NCBI GenBank assembly: GCA_964291445.2
Contig: OZ219862.1
Span: 1,364,001 to 1,428,000, forward strand
DNA length: 64,000 nucleotides
DNA from: JAPOXR01 sp964291445
GTDB taxonomy: Bacteria; Pseudomonadota; Alphaproteobacteria; Rhodobacterales; Rhodobacteraceae
Direction of reading: 5' to 3'
Shown piece after piece: positions 50,606 to 59,418 of this stretch. The translations under genes and the position numbers were made by a program. The notes under the pieces were generated by a model. It was not told the DNA's origin and did not search any database. It worked only from the letters and a program-made list of their open reading frames with translations. How positions within the stretch are numbered: position 1 is the first letter of the stretch; every line of letters begins with the position of its first letter.

Positions 50606-51837
50606 ATGAAGCAGGAATTGCAGGCCGAAACCGGATTGTCAGCGCTTGAGCGCTTCCGCGCCTTGCGCGAGACCCGCTTCGGGGCGTTCGTGCCGGTTCT
50701 TTTTGCCCTGGCGGCGATCTGGATATATTTCGGCGTGGCACTGCCGACCCTGGATGTGATGACCGGCGCGCCGACAGTTTCCGTTCCATCTTTCTCAGCC
50801 CACGGAACATCTACAATTTGTTCATGCAATCGGCGGTCATCGCCACGCTGGCTGTCGGAATCACCATTGTCCTCCTCCTGGGCGATATCGATCTCTCGGC
50901 CGCCGCCACGGCCGGGGTCTGTGCCGCCCTGCTGGGCGTGCTGGTCCTCGCCGGGGTGCCGGGATGGTTGGCCTGCATCATGGTGATGGGCGTCGGCATC
51001 GTGATGGGTGCAGCACAGGGACTCCTCGTTGCCTATGTCGGCATACCGTCCTTCGTCGTGACCCTTGCGGGACTGCTTGGCTACCAGGGACTCATGCAGA
51101 AGATCCTGCCGACCGGCAATCTGAACGTGGGCGACACTTTCATTCGGGGTATCGCGCGGTTGCTGATCCCGGACATGTGGGGGCTGGCGCTGGGGCTGGT
51201 CTGCGTGACCGCCTTTGCCACCATCAATCTGCGCAAGCAGGCGCAAAGGCGGGCCCGGGGACTTGAGCTCGATTCGCCGGCGGCACTGTGGGGGCAGGTC
51301 ATCGTCTTCGGAGTGCTGGTGATCGCCGTGATCGTGACCCTCAATGCCTATCGTTCGCTGCCGGTATTGCTGGTCCTGCTGGTCGGATTGACCGCCCTCC
51401 TCGGCTGGATTACCACCTCGACACCGTTTGGCCGCTCGCTATTCGCCGTTGGCGGCAATCCCGAAAGCGCCCGGCGGGTCGGGATGAATGTCAGGCGTAT
51501 CCGCGTCGCCGCGTTCGGGATCGTCGGGCTGATGGCGGCGGTAGGCGGAATTTTCGGCGCCTCGCGGTTCGGCTCCGTATCCTACACCGCGTTTGCCGGC
51601 GGATCGCTGCTGCTCGAAGCCATCGGTGCCGCGGTGATCGGGGGCACATCGTTGTTTGGCGGCCGCGGCTCGGTCTGGAATGCGATTCTGGGTGCACTGG
51701 TCATCGGCTCGCTCGGCAATGGTCTCGACCTGACCGGCGCCAGCGCCGCCGACAAGCTGATGGTGTCGGGGGCAATCCTGCTGGTCGCCGTCGCCATTGA
51801 TGCCGTATCACGCGCCGGCGGCAGGGACGGGAGATAG
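50606..51837 (+). pseudogene. Sugar ABC transporter permease (XylH/RbsC-like), frameshifted
   Basis: About 410 residues if read across one frameshift. The N-terminal part (to GVALPTLDVMTG) continues in another frame as SPRNIYNLFMQSAVIA and the normal permease body: VLLLGDIDLSAAATAGVCAA, IPSFVVTLAGLLGYQGLM, FAVGGNPESARRVGMNVRRI, AIGAAVIGGTSLFGGRGSVW. The break lies at about 50764-50800; the total length requires one base lost or two gained, perhaps in the GGCGCGCC run at 50764. An internal ATG at 50818 would give a shortened 339-residue product lacking the first span. Since all partners are intact, a sequence error is possible. Confidence 0.78.
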
Positions 51838-51845
51838 ACCGAGCC

Positions 51846-52307
51846 ATGACGACCTGCTGGACCGGTGCCGAGCGACGGCTGCTCGACTCCATTCTTGACC
51901 AGTTGATACCCGCCAATCCGGACCGGAACATTCCGGCAGCCGGGGAGTTGGGGGTTGCCGACTTCATCAGCGTCGAGCTTGCATCGACACCCGGCCTTCG
52001 GAAAGCCGTTGCGGCCCTGCTGGATGGGGCGTCGAGAGCGGGAACAGCGATGTCTCCAGCCTTGGTCAGCCAGCTCGAAGCCGACTATCCGGCCGAGTTC
52101 CTGTCGCTGCTGACGATCACCTACAAGGGCTATTACAGCCGCCCGGACATGCGGGAACTGGTTGGGGTCGGCTCGCACCCCGTCCACCCGGACGGCTACC
52201 AGGTCGCCGCCGAGTCACCGGGCCTCATCGACAAATTGACCGCTTCGGTGCGGCATCGGGGGGCATGCTACCGGGATCCGGCCACGCCGGACAGGAGGGG
52301 CGGGTGA
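51846..52307 (+). CDS. Gluconate 2-dehydrogenase subunit 3-like small subunit
   Basis: A 153-residue protein like the small (gamma) subunit of GMC-type dehydrogenases such as gluconate 2-dehydrogenase: RRLLDSILDQLIPANPDRNI, PAAGELGVADFISVELAS and LLTITYKGYYSRPDMRELVG. It usually chaperones export and maturation of the flavin subunit and carries a Tat signal; here no twin-arginine signal is visible, so the complex may stay in the cytoplasm. Its stop and the GMC gene's start share one base (TGATG), so expression is coupled. Confidence 0.83.
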   Translation: MTTCWTGAERRLLDSILDQLIPANPDRNIPAAGELGVADFISVELASTPGLRKAVAALLDGASRAGTAMSPALVSQLEADYPAEFLSLLTITYKGYYSRPDMRELVGVGSHPVHPDGYQVAAESPGLIDKLTASVRHRGACYRDPATPDRRGG

Positions 52308-53926
52308 TGGCGGGCGACCCGGCAGATGTGCTCATCATCGGTGCCGGCGCCTCGGGCGCTGCCCTTGCCTGGTCGCTCATGGATCTCAAGGTACGCATGG
52401 TCTGCCTCGAGCAGGGGCCACGCCTTGACGATCGTGATTTCCCCTCGCGCCGGGAGGATTACGAACTGGCCCGCTACGGATCCTTTTCCTGCGATCCGAA
52501 TGTGCGCCAGCTGCAGCAGGATTACCCGATCAACGTCGAAGACAGCTGCATAACGCCGGTCAACTGGAACGGCGTGGGTGGATCGACGATCAACTTCCTG
52601 GGCCACTGGCCGCGGATGAAGCCGTCGGATTTCCGCACCCGGAGCCTTGACGGCGTTGGCGAGGACTGGCCGGTGGACTACCACATGCTGGCGCCCTTCT
52701 ACGACATGAACGACCACAATATCGGTGCATCCGGACTTGGTGGCAATCCGTCCTATCCCGACTACACGCCACCGCTGCCGCCGATCCCAATGGGCAGGCT
52801 GGGACAGACCCTGGCCGGCGGATTCAACCGGCTGGGCTGGCATTGGTGGCCATCCGACGTGGCCATTCTCAGCCGGGACTACGATGGCAGGCAGAAATGC
52901 GTCAACGCGGGAACCTGCGATTTGGGCTGCGCCGCCGGGGCAAAGGGCGGCGCCAACTTCACCTACTGGCCGGTCCTCGAAAGGGCCGGAGTCGAACTGC
53001 GCACCCAATGCCGCGTGCGCGAGATCCTGCTTGATGACTCGACCGGCCGGGCATCCGGCGTCCTCTATCATGGTCCGGACGGCAAGGTGCACGAACAGCG
53101 GGCCGAACTGGTCGTTGTTGCCTGCAACGGCATCGGCACACCGCGCCTCCTGCTGCATTCCACATCCAGGCAGTTTCCCGATGGTCTTGCCAACCGGTCC
53201 GGCATGGTCGGCAGGAACCTGATGTTCCACCCGTTGACCGGCGTGTCGGGCGTATTCGGCGAGCCGATGAAGGGACATGTTGGGCCGATGGCCTGCTCGA
53301 TACTCAGCCAGGAATTCTACGAGTCGGATCCCTCGCGCGACTTCGCCCGCGGCTATGGCCTGCATTCGGGCAGATCGACGACACCGATGACCTATGCGCT
53401 CGGCGGCTACGGCGTTGACAACCCGATTCCCTGGGGCGCCAGGCACCGGGAAATTATGGATGACATCTATCCGTATCTGGCCGGCCTGACCATCGTCAGC
53501 GAGGATCTTCCCGAGGCGCACAATGCAGTCACGCTCGATCCCGAGCTGGTCGACAGTGACGGCATCCCGGCGCCGAAGATCACCTACCGGCTGGGCGAGA
53601 ACACGCGCCGGATGCTCAGGCATGGCGAGGCAAGGGCCGAAGAGGTGCTGCTGGCGGCAGGGGCCAAACGGATCCTGAAGGGCGCCGAGGACAAGGTCTG
53701 GTGGCGGGCCGGTTGGCACCAGATGGGAACCTGCCGGATGGGAGACGACCCCGACAAATCGGTGGTCAATGCCTGGGGACAGTGCCATGACGTGAAGAAT
53801 CTCTTCATCGTCGACGGCTCGATCTTCGTGACCTCCGGCGCGGTCAACCCGACATCGACCATCCAGGCCCTGGCCCTGTATGTCGGCGAGAGTATCAAGA
53901 CCAATATCGAGACCTTGTTTGATTGA
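52307..53926 (+). CDS. GMC-family FAD oxidoreductase (sugar/alcohol dehydrogenase)
   Basis: A 539-residue GMC oxidoreductase. FAD-binding motif VLIIGAGASGAALAWSLMDL at residues 8-27, NGVGGSTINFLGHWPRMKPS near residue 105, and the C-terminal active-site region WWRAGWHQMGTCRMGDDPD with His, followed by the end motif VDGSIFVTSGAVNPTSTIQA. With its small subunit it should oxidise a sugar or sugar acid and pass electrons to a cytochrome or quinone. No cytochrome subunit gene is next to it; a 55-codon frame follows instead. The dehydratase gene downstream suggests oxidation followed by dehydration of an aldonic acid. Confidence 0.9.
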   Translation: MAGDPADVLIIGAGASGAALAWSLMDLKVRMVCLEQGPRLDDRDFPSRREDYELARYGSFSCDPNVRQLQQDYPINVEDSCITPVNWNGVGGSTINFLGHWPRMKPSDFRTRSLDGVGEDWPVDYHMLAPFYDMNDHNIGASGLGGNPSYPDYTPPLPPIPMGRLGQTLAGGFNRLGWHWWPSDVAILSRDYDGRQKCVNAGTCDLGCAAGAKGGANFTYWPVLERAGVELRTQCRVREILLDDSTGRASGVLYHGPDGKVHEQRAELVVVACNGIGTPRLLLHSTSRQFPDGLANRSGMVGRNLMFHPLTGVSGVFGEPMKGHVGPMACSILSQEFYESDPSRDFARGYGLHSGRSTTPMTYALGGYGVDNPIPWGARHREIMDDIYPYLAGLTIVSEDLPEAHNAVTLDPELVDSDGIPAPKITYRLGENTRRMLRHGEARAEEVLLAAGAKRILKGAEDKVWWRAGWHQMGTCRMGDDPDKSVVNAWGQCHDVKNLFIVDGSIFVTSGAVNPTSTIQALALYVGESIKTNIETLFD

Positions 53927-53933
53927 GGCTGCC

Positions 53934-54101
53934 ATGGAAACTGCAACCGGGAAACATTTGCGCATTACCTGGAATGACGGTCTGCACACGCGGGCCGAGA
54001 CCGATCCGGCCATTCAGGACCCGTTGGCTGCGATGGCGGCGCCGGGAAGGCCTGCCAGCCGGACCGAACGCCTTGCGGCAAGGCAGGGAGGCACCCGATG
54101 A
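53934..54101 (+). CDS. Possible 55-residue small protein
   Basis: A short frame, starting METATGKHLRITWNDG and ending LAARQGGTR, fills the gap between the GMC and dehydratase genes. It begins seven bases after the GMC stop and overlaps the next start by four bases (ATGA). The spacing is what coupled translation would need. No family recognised; it may be only a leader that couples translation. Confidence 0.5.
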   Translation: METATGKHLRITWNDGLHTRAETDPAIQDPLAAMAAPGRPASRTERLAARQGGTR

Positions 54102-55267
54102 AGATCACCGGCATCCGCAGCCATGTCCTGTCCTACGATCTGGAGGAGGAGCTTGGATATTCGCAGCAATTCTACACCAGGCGCACCGCGCATCTCGTCG
54201 AAGTGACAACCGATGAAGGCGTCACCGGCTGGGGCGAGTGTTTCGGACCGGGCAATATCGCCCTGGCCAACAGGAGCATCGTCGAGAAGGTCATCCAGCC
54301 AATGGTACTCGGCGACGACCCGCTGGATCGGGATGTCATCTGGCACAAGGCCTACAACCTCATGCGCGACCACGGGCAGAAGGGGATGCCGATCCAGGCC
54401 CTGTCGGGCGTCGATATCGCGTTGTGGGACATCGCCGGCAAGGTCGCCAGCCTGCCGATCCACAAGCTGATCGGCGGTGCCCATCGGCGCCAGGTCAGGA
54501 CCTATGGCTATGGCATGATGCTGAAGCGGGAAAGTCTTGCCAATCACCTGGCGCGGTTTGCCGATGAAGCGTCGGCGATCCGCGACATGGGTTTTGCGGC
54601 CGTCAAGATGAAGGTCGGGCTGGGGCCGGCGGAAGACATCAGGCTGGCCACCGCCGTGCGCCGCGGGGTCGGTGACGGGTTTCCGTTCATGGTCGATGCC
54701 AATCACTGCTACACCACCCCGGACGCGTTCCATGTCGGGCGCGCCCTCGAGGAGCTGGACAGCTACTGGTTCGAGGAGCCGCTGGCACCGGAGGATCTGG
54801 ACGGCTACCGGGAATTGCGATCCGGCCTCAGGGTCAACATCTCCGGCGGCGAAGCCGAATTTGCCCGCTGGGGGTGGCGGCGCCTCCTGGAGAATCGCTG
54901 TCTTGACATCGCCCAGCCGGAGCCTTGCGGCCTGGGCGGCATCACCGAATATTTGCGGGTGCTTGCCCTTTGCCACGCCCATTTCACGCCAGTGGTCAAT
55001 CATGTCTGGGGCTCGGCGGTCTCGGTTGCGGCCAATTTGCAATTGCTGGCAGCCATGCCGGCGATGCCGGGGGGGCTGTACCCCTGGGAGCCGATGCTGG
55101 AGTTTGACACCACCGACAACAGGTTCCGCGATGAACTCCTGGTCGAACCGCTCGACATCCAGGGCCAGGTCAGGCGGACCGGCGGCATGGTCAGGATCCC
55201 CGATGGTCCCGGGCTCGGGATCGAACCGGATCGGGATTTCATCGCCGGGTTCGAAATCGACGCCTGA
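54098..55267 (+). CDS. Enolase-superfamily dehydratase (mandelate racemase/muconate lactonizing type)
   Basis: A 389-residue enzyme. The N-terminal capping domain (1-125) is followed by a TIM barrel. The general bases are visible: Lys-x-Lys in FAAVKMKVGLGPAE near residue 168, metal ligands Asp in FPFMVDANHCY, Glu in SYWFEEPLAPED and Glu in SGGEAEFARWG, and His in VVNHVWGSAVS. The pattern (KxK and His) fits the mandelate racemase/acid-sugar dehydratase group. It should abstract a proton alpha to a carboxylate, so an aldonic or uronic acid is the likely substrate. It ends the transport-oxidation operon. Confidence 0.87.
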   Translation: MKITGIRSHVLSYDLEEELGYSQQFYTRRTAHLVEVTTDEGVTGWGECFGPGNIALANRSIVEKVIQPMVLGDDPLDRDVIWHKAYNLMRDHGQKGMPIQALSGVDIALWDIAGKVASLPIHKLIGGAHRRQVRTYGYGMMLKRESLANHLARFADEASAIRDMGFAAVKMKVGLGPAEDIRLATAVRRGVGDGFPFMVDANHCYTTPDAFHVGRALEELDSYWFEEPLAPEDLDGYRELRSGLRVNISGGEAEFARWGWRRLLENRCLDIAQPEPCGLGGITEYLRVLALCHAHFTPVVNHVWGSAVSVAANLQLLAAMPAMPGGLYPWEPMLEFDTTDNRFRDELLVEPLDIQGQVRRTGGMVRIPDGPGLGIEPDRDFIAGFEIDA

Positions 55268-55290
55268 TGGTCAGCGGGTGGTGATGGCGT

Positions 55291-56205
55291 TCAGCCACCC
55301 ATTTCGACGATCAATGCGCCGGCGGCGATCAGCATGATGAGCAGAGAGCGGACCGGGCCAACCGACTCCTTCAGGAACAGCCAGCCGATGATGGCGGCAA
55401 AGACGGTCGAGGTCTCGCGCAGGACCGCCGCCTGCCCCACCTGGTCAAGCCTGGTGGCCAGCATGATCGAGCCGAAGCTGAGGACGGCAATCGGCCCACC
55501 GATGAGGCCGTGCCTGAGCAACTTCCACAGCAATCGGGGCTTGGGCAACCCCCGCCTCGCGAGCACCACCGCCGCTGGCATGAAGAACCCGTCAACGAAG
55601 AACAACCAGGCCAGGAAGGTGAAGGGGTTGGCGGTAGATCGCACGCCATAGGCATCGATCGTGGTGTAGCCGGCCACGGCAAAACCGGTTATCGCCGCCA
55701 ACAGCAGCGCCAGTGCCAGCTTGTCCCTTCGGTAGCTGATCCGGAACAGGTTGAAGATGGCCAGGCCGAAGATTCCGGCCACCAGCGTGAAGACCCCGAC
55801 CCATTGAACGGGGCTGAACACTTCCCCGAATACCAGGCCTGCGACCAACACCGTGATCAGCGGGCCGGTGCCACGCACCACCGGGTAGACCACGGTGAAG
55901 GCGCCAAAGGAGAACGCGGTCGCCATCAGCAGCTTGTAGACCGTGTGCACCAGGAAGGCGGCAGCCAGCACCGGCCAGACATGCGGCTCGGGCCATGGCA
56001 CCACGAACAGCGCAAACGGTGCCGCCATCACCCCGTAGCAGAAATCGATCGAGGCGCGCGATGACCATGGATCGAACCGTCCCTTCTGCATGGCGGCAAC
56101 TGACGCATGCATGATGGCGGCGAATATGGCGAGCAGAACGGCAAGTTGCCGTCCCTGATCGGTTCCGGTCAACGAAACGACCCACTCTCCCAGCTGGTCG
56201 ACCAT
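55291..56205 (-). CDS. EamA/DMT-family transporter
   Basis: A 304-residue protein with ten hydrophobic spans in two EamA-like halves. Features: YPVVRGTGPLITVLVAGLVF (end of the first half) and VLRETSTVFAAIIGWLFLKE (end of the second), the conserved Glu/Lys of the family. DMT transporters export or exchange small metabolites. The C-terminal codons overlap a GGGTGG/CCACCC hairpin that may serve as bidirectional terminator with the convergent dehydratase operon. It may be co-transcribed with ftsY, which ends 78 bases upstream of it. Confidence 0.88.
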   Translation of the reverse strand: MVDQLGEWVVSLTGTDQGRQLAVLLAIFAAIMHASVAAMQKGRFDPWSSRASIDFCYGVMAAPFALFVVPWPEPHVWPVLAAAFLVHTVYKLLMATAFSFGAFTVVYPVVRGTGPLITVLVAGLVFGEVFSPVQWVGVFTLVAGIFGLAIFNLFRISYRRDKLALALLLAAITGFAVAGYTTIDAYGVRSTANPFTFLAWLFFVDGFFMPAAVVLARRGLPKPRLLWKLLRHGLIGGPIAVLSFGSIMLATRLDQVGQAAVLRETSTVFAAIIGWLFLKESVGPVRSLLIMLIAAGALIVEMGG

Positions 56206-56283
56206 GATGGCGGGCTCTCAACACTCGCCGGGGCTGGCGGCCCCGGAACTCCGGGCGCGCAATGTCATGGTACGGCCCGCCGG

Positions 56284-57324
56284 TCAGCCCGAGCCGGTCA
56301 GGGCACGGGCAAATTCATCCGGATCGAATGGCGATAGATCGTCGATTTTCTCGCCGACGCCGATTGCATGGATCGGCAAGCCGAAACGGGATGCCAGTGC
56401 CGCCAGGATTCCACCCTTTGCGGTTCCGTCAAGCTTGGTCATGATCAGCCCGGTTATCTCGGCGATCTCGCGGAAGGCCTCGACCTGCGACACCGCGTTC
56501 TGGCCGGTGGTGGCATCGAGAATGAGGAGCGTATTGTGCGGCGCCTTCTCGTTGTGTCGCCTCAGCACCCGGACGATCTTTGCCAACTCCTCCATCAAAT
56601 CCTTCCGGTTCTGGAGCCGGCCGGCGGTGTCGACCAGCATGATGTCGGTTCCGTCCTGGCCGGCGGTCTCCATCGCCCGCCAGGACAGCGCCGCCGGGTC
56701 GGTTCCCTCGGCCGCTTTCAGCACCGGCACCCCTGCCCGCTTGCCCCAGATCTCCAGCTGCTCGACCGCGGCGGCGCGAAAGGTATCGCCCGCCACGATG
56801 GTCACCTTCTTTCCTGCATCGGTGAACTGGCTGGCCAGCTTGCCGATGGTGGTGGTCTTGCCCGAGCCATTGACGCCGACGATGAGGATGACCTGCAGAC
56901 CATCCGAGTAGAGCGGAATCGGCCGGGCAACCGGCTCCAGGAGTCCGGCAATCTCCGCGGCCAGCAATTGCTTGATCCCGTCACCGGTGACCCGCTGGCC
57001 GAATTTCTGCTCGGCCACCCTGGTGGTGACCCGGCTGGCGAGGTCAACACCCATATCCGAAGCGACCAGCAGGTCTTCCAGCTCCTCCAGCATGTCGTCA
57101 TCCAGTCGCCTTCCGGTGACCAGGGCGCCGGCGCCGACCTTCTCGGCAATCCGTCCGACAATGCCGGCCGAACTCGCATCGGCCAGACCCCGACTTCCGT
57201 CACCGCCCCCGGCATCCTTTGCCTCGTCGTCGTCGTCGGAACCGGCGACGATCTCGTCGATCCCGGCATCCAGTCGCGAGGATGAGCGAAACAGCCGATC
57301 CTGCAGCTTGCGAAAGAACGACAC
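56284..57324 (-). CDS. ftsY: Signal recognition particle receptor FtsY
   Basis: A 346-residue SRP-type GTPase. The N-terminal A region is short (about 60 residues, with an acidic GSDDDDEAKDAGG stretch), then the N domain, then the G domain: G1 ILIVGVNGSGKTTTIGKLAS near residue 145, AGDTFRAAAVEQLEIWGKRA, G3 DIMLVDTAGRLQNRKDLMEE, G4 LIMTKLDGTAKGG. Alphaproteobacterial FtsY proteins are often short like this. It targets ribosome-nascent-chain complexes to SecYEG. It is downstream of the fdsB-like gene. Confidence 0.97.
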   Translation of the reverse strand: MSFFRKLQDRLFRSSSRLDAGIDEIVAGSDDDDEAKDAGGGDGSRGLADASSAGIVGRIAEKVGAGALVTGRRLDDDMLEELEDLLVASDMGVDLASRVTTRVAEQKFGQRVTGDGIKQLLAAEIAGLLEPVARPIPLYSDGLQVILIVGVNGSGKTTTIGKLASQFTDAGKKVTIVAGDTFRAAAVEQLEIWGKRAGVPVLKAAEGTDPAALSWRAMETAGQDGTDIMLVDTAGRLQNRKDLMEELAKIVRVLRRHNEKAPHNTLLILDATTGQNAVSQVEAFREIAEITGLIMTKLDGTAKGGILAALASRFGLPIHAIGVGEKIDDLSPFDPDEFARALTGSG

Positions 57325-57413
57325 GTTGTCAGACCGGGGCGAAGGCCATCATCCGCCGCATCGGCGGGCGATGCACAGCAGCGATGCCAGGAGATTGTCG
57401 GTCGGGACTCATG

Positions 57414-59126
57414 TCATTCGGGCTTCTTGCCGATTTCTTCCGGGAAATGCCTGATCGTCAGCCGGATGGCATTCGGTGCCGCCTGGCCCAGCCCGCAGAT
57501 TGACGCATCCTCCATGGTTTCGCACAACTCTCCAAGCAAACCGGTATCCCATTCACTCGCCGACATCAGCTTGACTGCCTTCTCGCAACCCACGCGGCAG
57601 GGCGTGCATTGTCCACAACTTTCATCCTCGAAGAAGCGGAGAATGTTCAAGGCCGCCGCCCGTGCGCTGTCCTGGTGTGACAAGATAACGACCGCGGCCG
57701 ACCCGATAAAGCTGCCATGCGATTGCAGCGTGTCAAAATCCATGGGCACGTCATCCAGCGTCGCCGGCAACAGGCCCGAAGACGGACCACCGGGCTGATA
57801 GGCCATGAAACGGTGTCCCTCCGCCATTCCTCCCGCCGCCTCGATGATGTCGGCAATCGTCGATCCGGCTGGCAGAAGATGGATACCCGGCCTGGCAACC
57901 CGTCCGGATACCGAATAGTTCCGCAACCCGGTTCGGCCATTCCTGCTGACCGACGTGAAAATCTCCGGGCCTTCACGACAGATGCGGGCAACCCAGTAGA
58001 GAGTCTCGACATTGTGCACCAGGGTCGGACGGTCGAAGATGCCGATTTGAGCAACGAATGGAGGCCGGTGCCGCGGCAACCCCCTCTTGCCCTCGATGCT
58101 CTCGATCATTGCGCTCTCTTCGCCGCAGATATAGGCGCCGGCACCCCGTCTCACCTCAACATGGCCAGCCTCGATGACCCCCGCCTCCTCGAGCTCGGCA
58201 ATTGCCCGCAGCAGGATTGCGCGGGCTGCCGGATACTCGTCACGCAGGTAGATGTAGACTATCTCGGCCTCGACCGCCCAGGCAGCGATCAGCATACCCT
58301 CGAGAAAATGGTGCGGATGGTATTCGAGGAAATACCGGTCCTTGAAAGTGCCCGGCTCGCCTTCATCGGCATTGACCGCCATCAGCCGCGGCGCCGGCTC
58401 GGCCCGGACGAAGGACCATTTCCGGCCGGTCGGGAAGCCGGCACCGCCAAGTCCTCGCAACCCGGCATCCAGCATCAGCTGCTGAACCTCGTCGCGGGAC
58501 GAGCCGCCATTGCGAAACCCCGCTAGGACCTGATAGCCGCCATCGGCGCGATACGCATCCAGCGTCGGTGCATCGGGAACTTCCGGATGGAAATCTCCAG
58601 CCTCGACCACCGCCAACGCATGCTCCACCGTGGCATGATCCACGTGCCGGTGCCCCACCTCGAGGACCGGGGCGGTATCGCATCTGCCCATGCAGGGAGC
58701 CCTGACAACCTTGACACTGCCGGGGTCAACGCCATTCCGCAACGACGACATCAATTCCTGCGCCCCGGCCAATTCACAGGACAGTGAATCGCAGACCCGG
58801 ATCGTGACCGGTGGCGGCGGCACCTCATCCTCCTTCACAACGTCGAAATGCGCGTAGAAGGTGGCGACCTCGTAGACCTCCGCCTGCGACAATTTCATCT
58901 CCTCGGCCAATGCCCGCAGATTGGCAGCCGAAATGAAGCCGAATTCATCCTGCACCAGGTGAAGATACTCGATGAGCAGATCCCGCCGTCGCGGCCGTTC
59001 GCCGAGCAGCTTGCGGACAACATCAAGCGCCGACTCGTCAACCTGTCGCCCCTTCGGGGTCCTGCGACCCTTGCCTCGCCCGGATTTCCAGACGCCCTTC
59101 AGCTCCTGGTTTGCCTTGTCGGACAT
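57414..59126 (-). CDS. NuoE-NuoF fusion, NAD-dependent formate dehydrogenase beta-type subunit
   Basis: A 570-residue fusion. Residues 30-165 are NuoE-like (thioredoxin-fold 2Fe-2S) with CDSLSCELAGAQE and APCMGRCDTAPVLEVG supplying four Cys. Residues 200-570 are NuoF-like: GLRGLGGAGFPTGRKW (FMN/NAD), MAVNADEGEPGTFKDRYF, GAGAYICGEESAMIESIEG, and the 4Fe-4S motif ESCGQCTPCRVGCEK. Fdh1B of methylotrophs has this same fused layout and size. In that enzyme it needs an alpha subunit with molybdenum/tungsten; none is encoded next to it here, so the partner must lie elsewhere or the protein acts alone. Formate oxidation would complete one-carbon use from methylamine. Confidence 0.87.
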   Translation of the reverse strand: MSDKANQELKGVWKSGRGKGRRTPKGRQVDESALDVVRKLLGERPRRRDLLIEYLHLVQDEFGFISAANLRALAEEMKLSQAEVYEVATFYAHFDVVKEDEVPPPPVTIRVCDSLSCELAGAQELMSSLRNGVDPGSVKVVRAPCMGRCDTAPVLEVGHRHVDHATVEHALAVVEAGDFHPEVPDAPTLDAYRADGGYQVLAGFRNGGSSRDEVQQLMLDAGLRGLGGAGFPTGRKWSFVRAEPAPRLMAVNADEGEPGTFKDRYFLEYHPHHFLEGMLIAAWAVEAEIVYIYLRDEYPAARAILLRAIAELEEAGVIEAGHVEVRRGAGAYICGEESAMIESIEGKRGLPRHRPPFVAQIGIFDRPTLVHNVETLYWVARICREGPEIFTSVSRNGRTGLRNYSVSGRVARPGIHLLPAGSTIADIIEAAGGMAEGHRFMAYQPGGPSSGLLPATLDDVPMDFDTLQSHGSFIGSAAVVILSHQDSARAAALNILRFFEDESCGQCTPCRVGCEKAVKLMSASEWDTGLLGELCETMEDASICGLGQAAPNAIRLTIRHFPEEIGKKPE

Positions 59127-59418
59127 GCATCCTCCATGCTCAACGGTCGCCGATACCGAAACTCACCCCCGAAAACAACAACCGGTCTCTCACGGAGCCG
59201 CCCACTTTCCCGGCACCAGCCATAACTTGTCAAACTGGGCAGGGCCGAACGGCAAATGGCCCAGGCCGGGCGCTGCCCGTTTCCAGGGGCCGGTGATCTT
59301 GCGCAACCGGTTGGAGAGGAGAGATGACGAGGGCGACATGCCGCCCGGCAAGACCCATACCCGAGCGGATGTTGCCGACACTGCCACGCCACCTTCCGAC
59401 CTCCAGCCAGGCCGGGGA

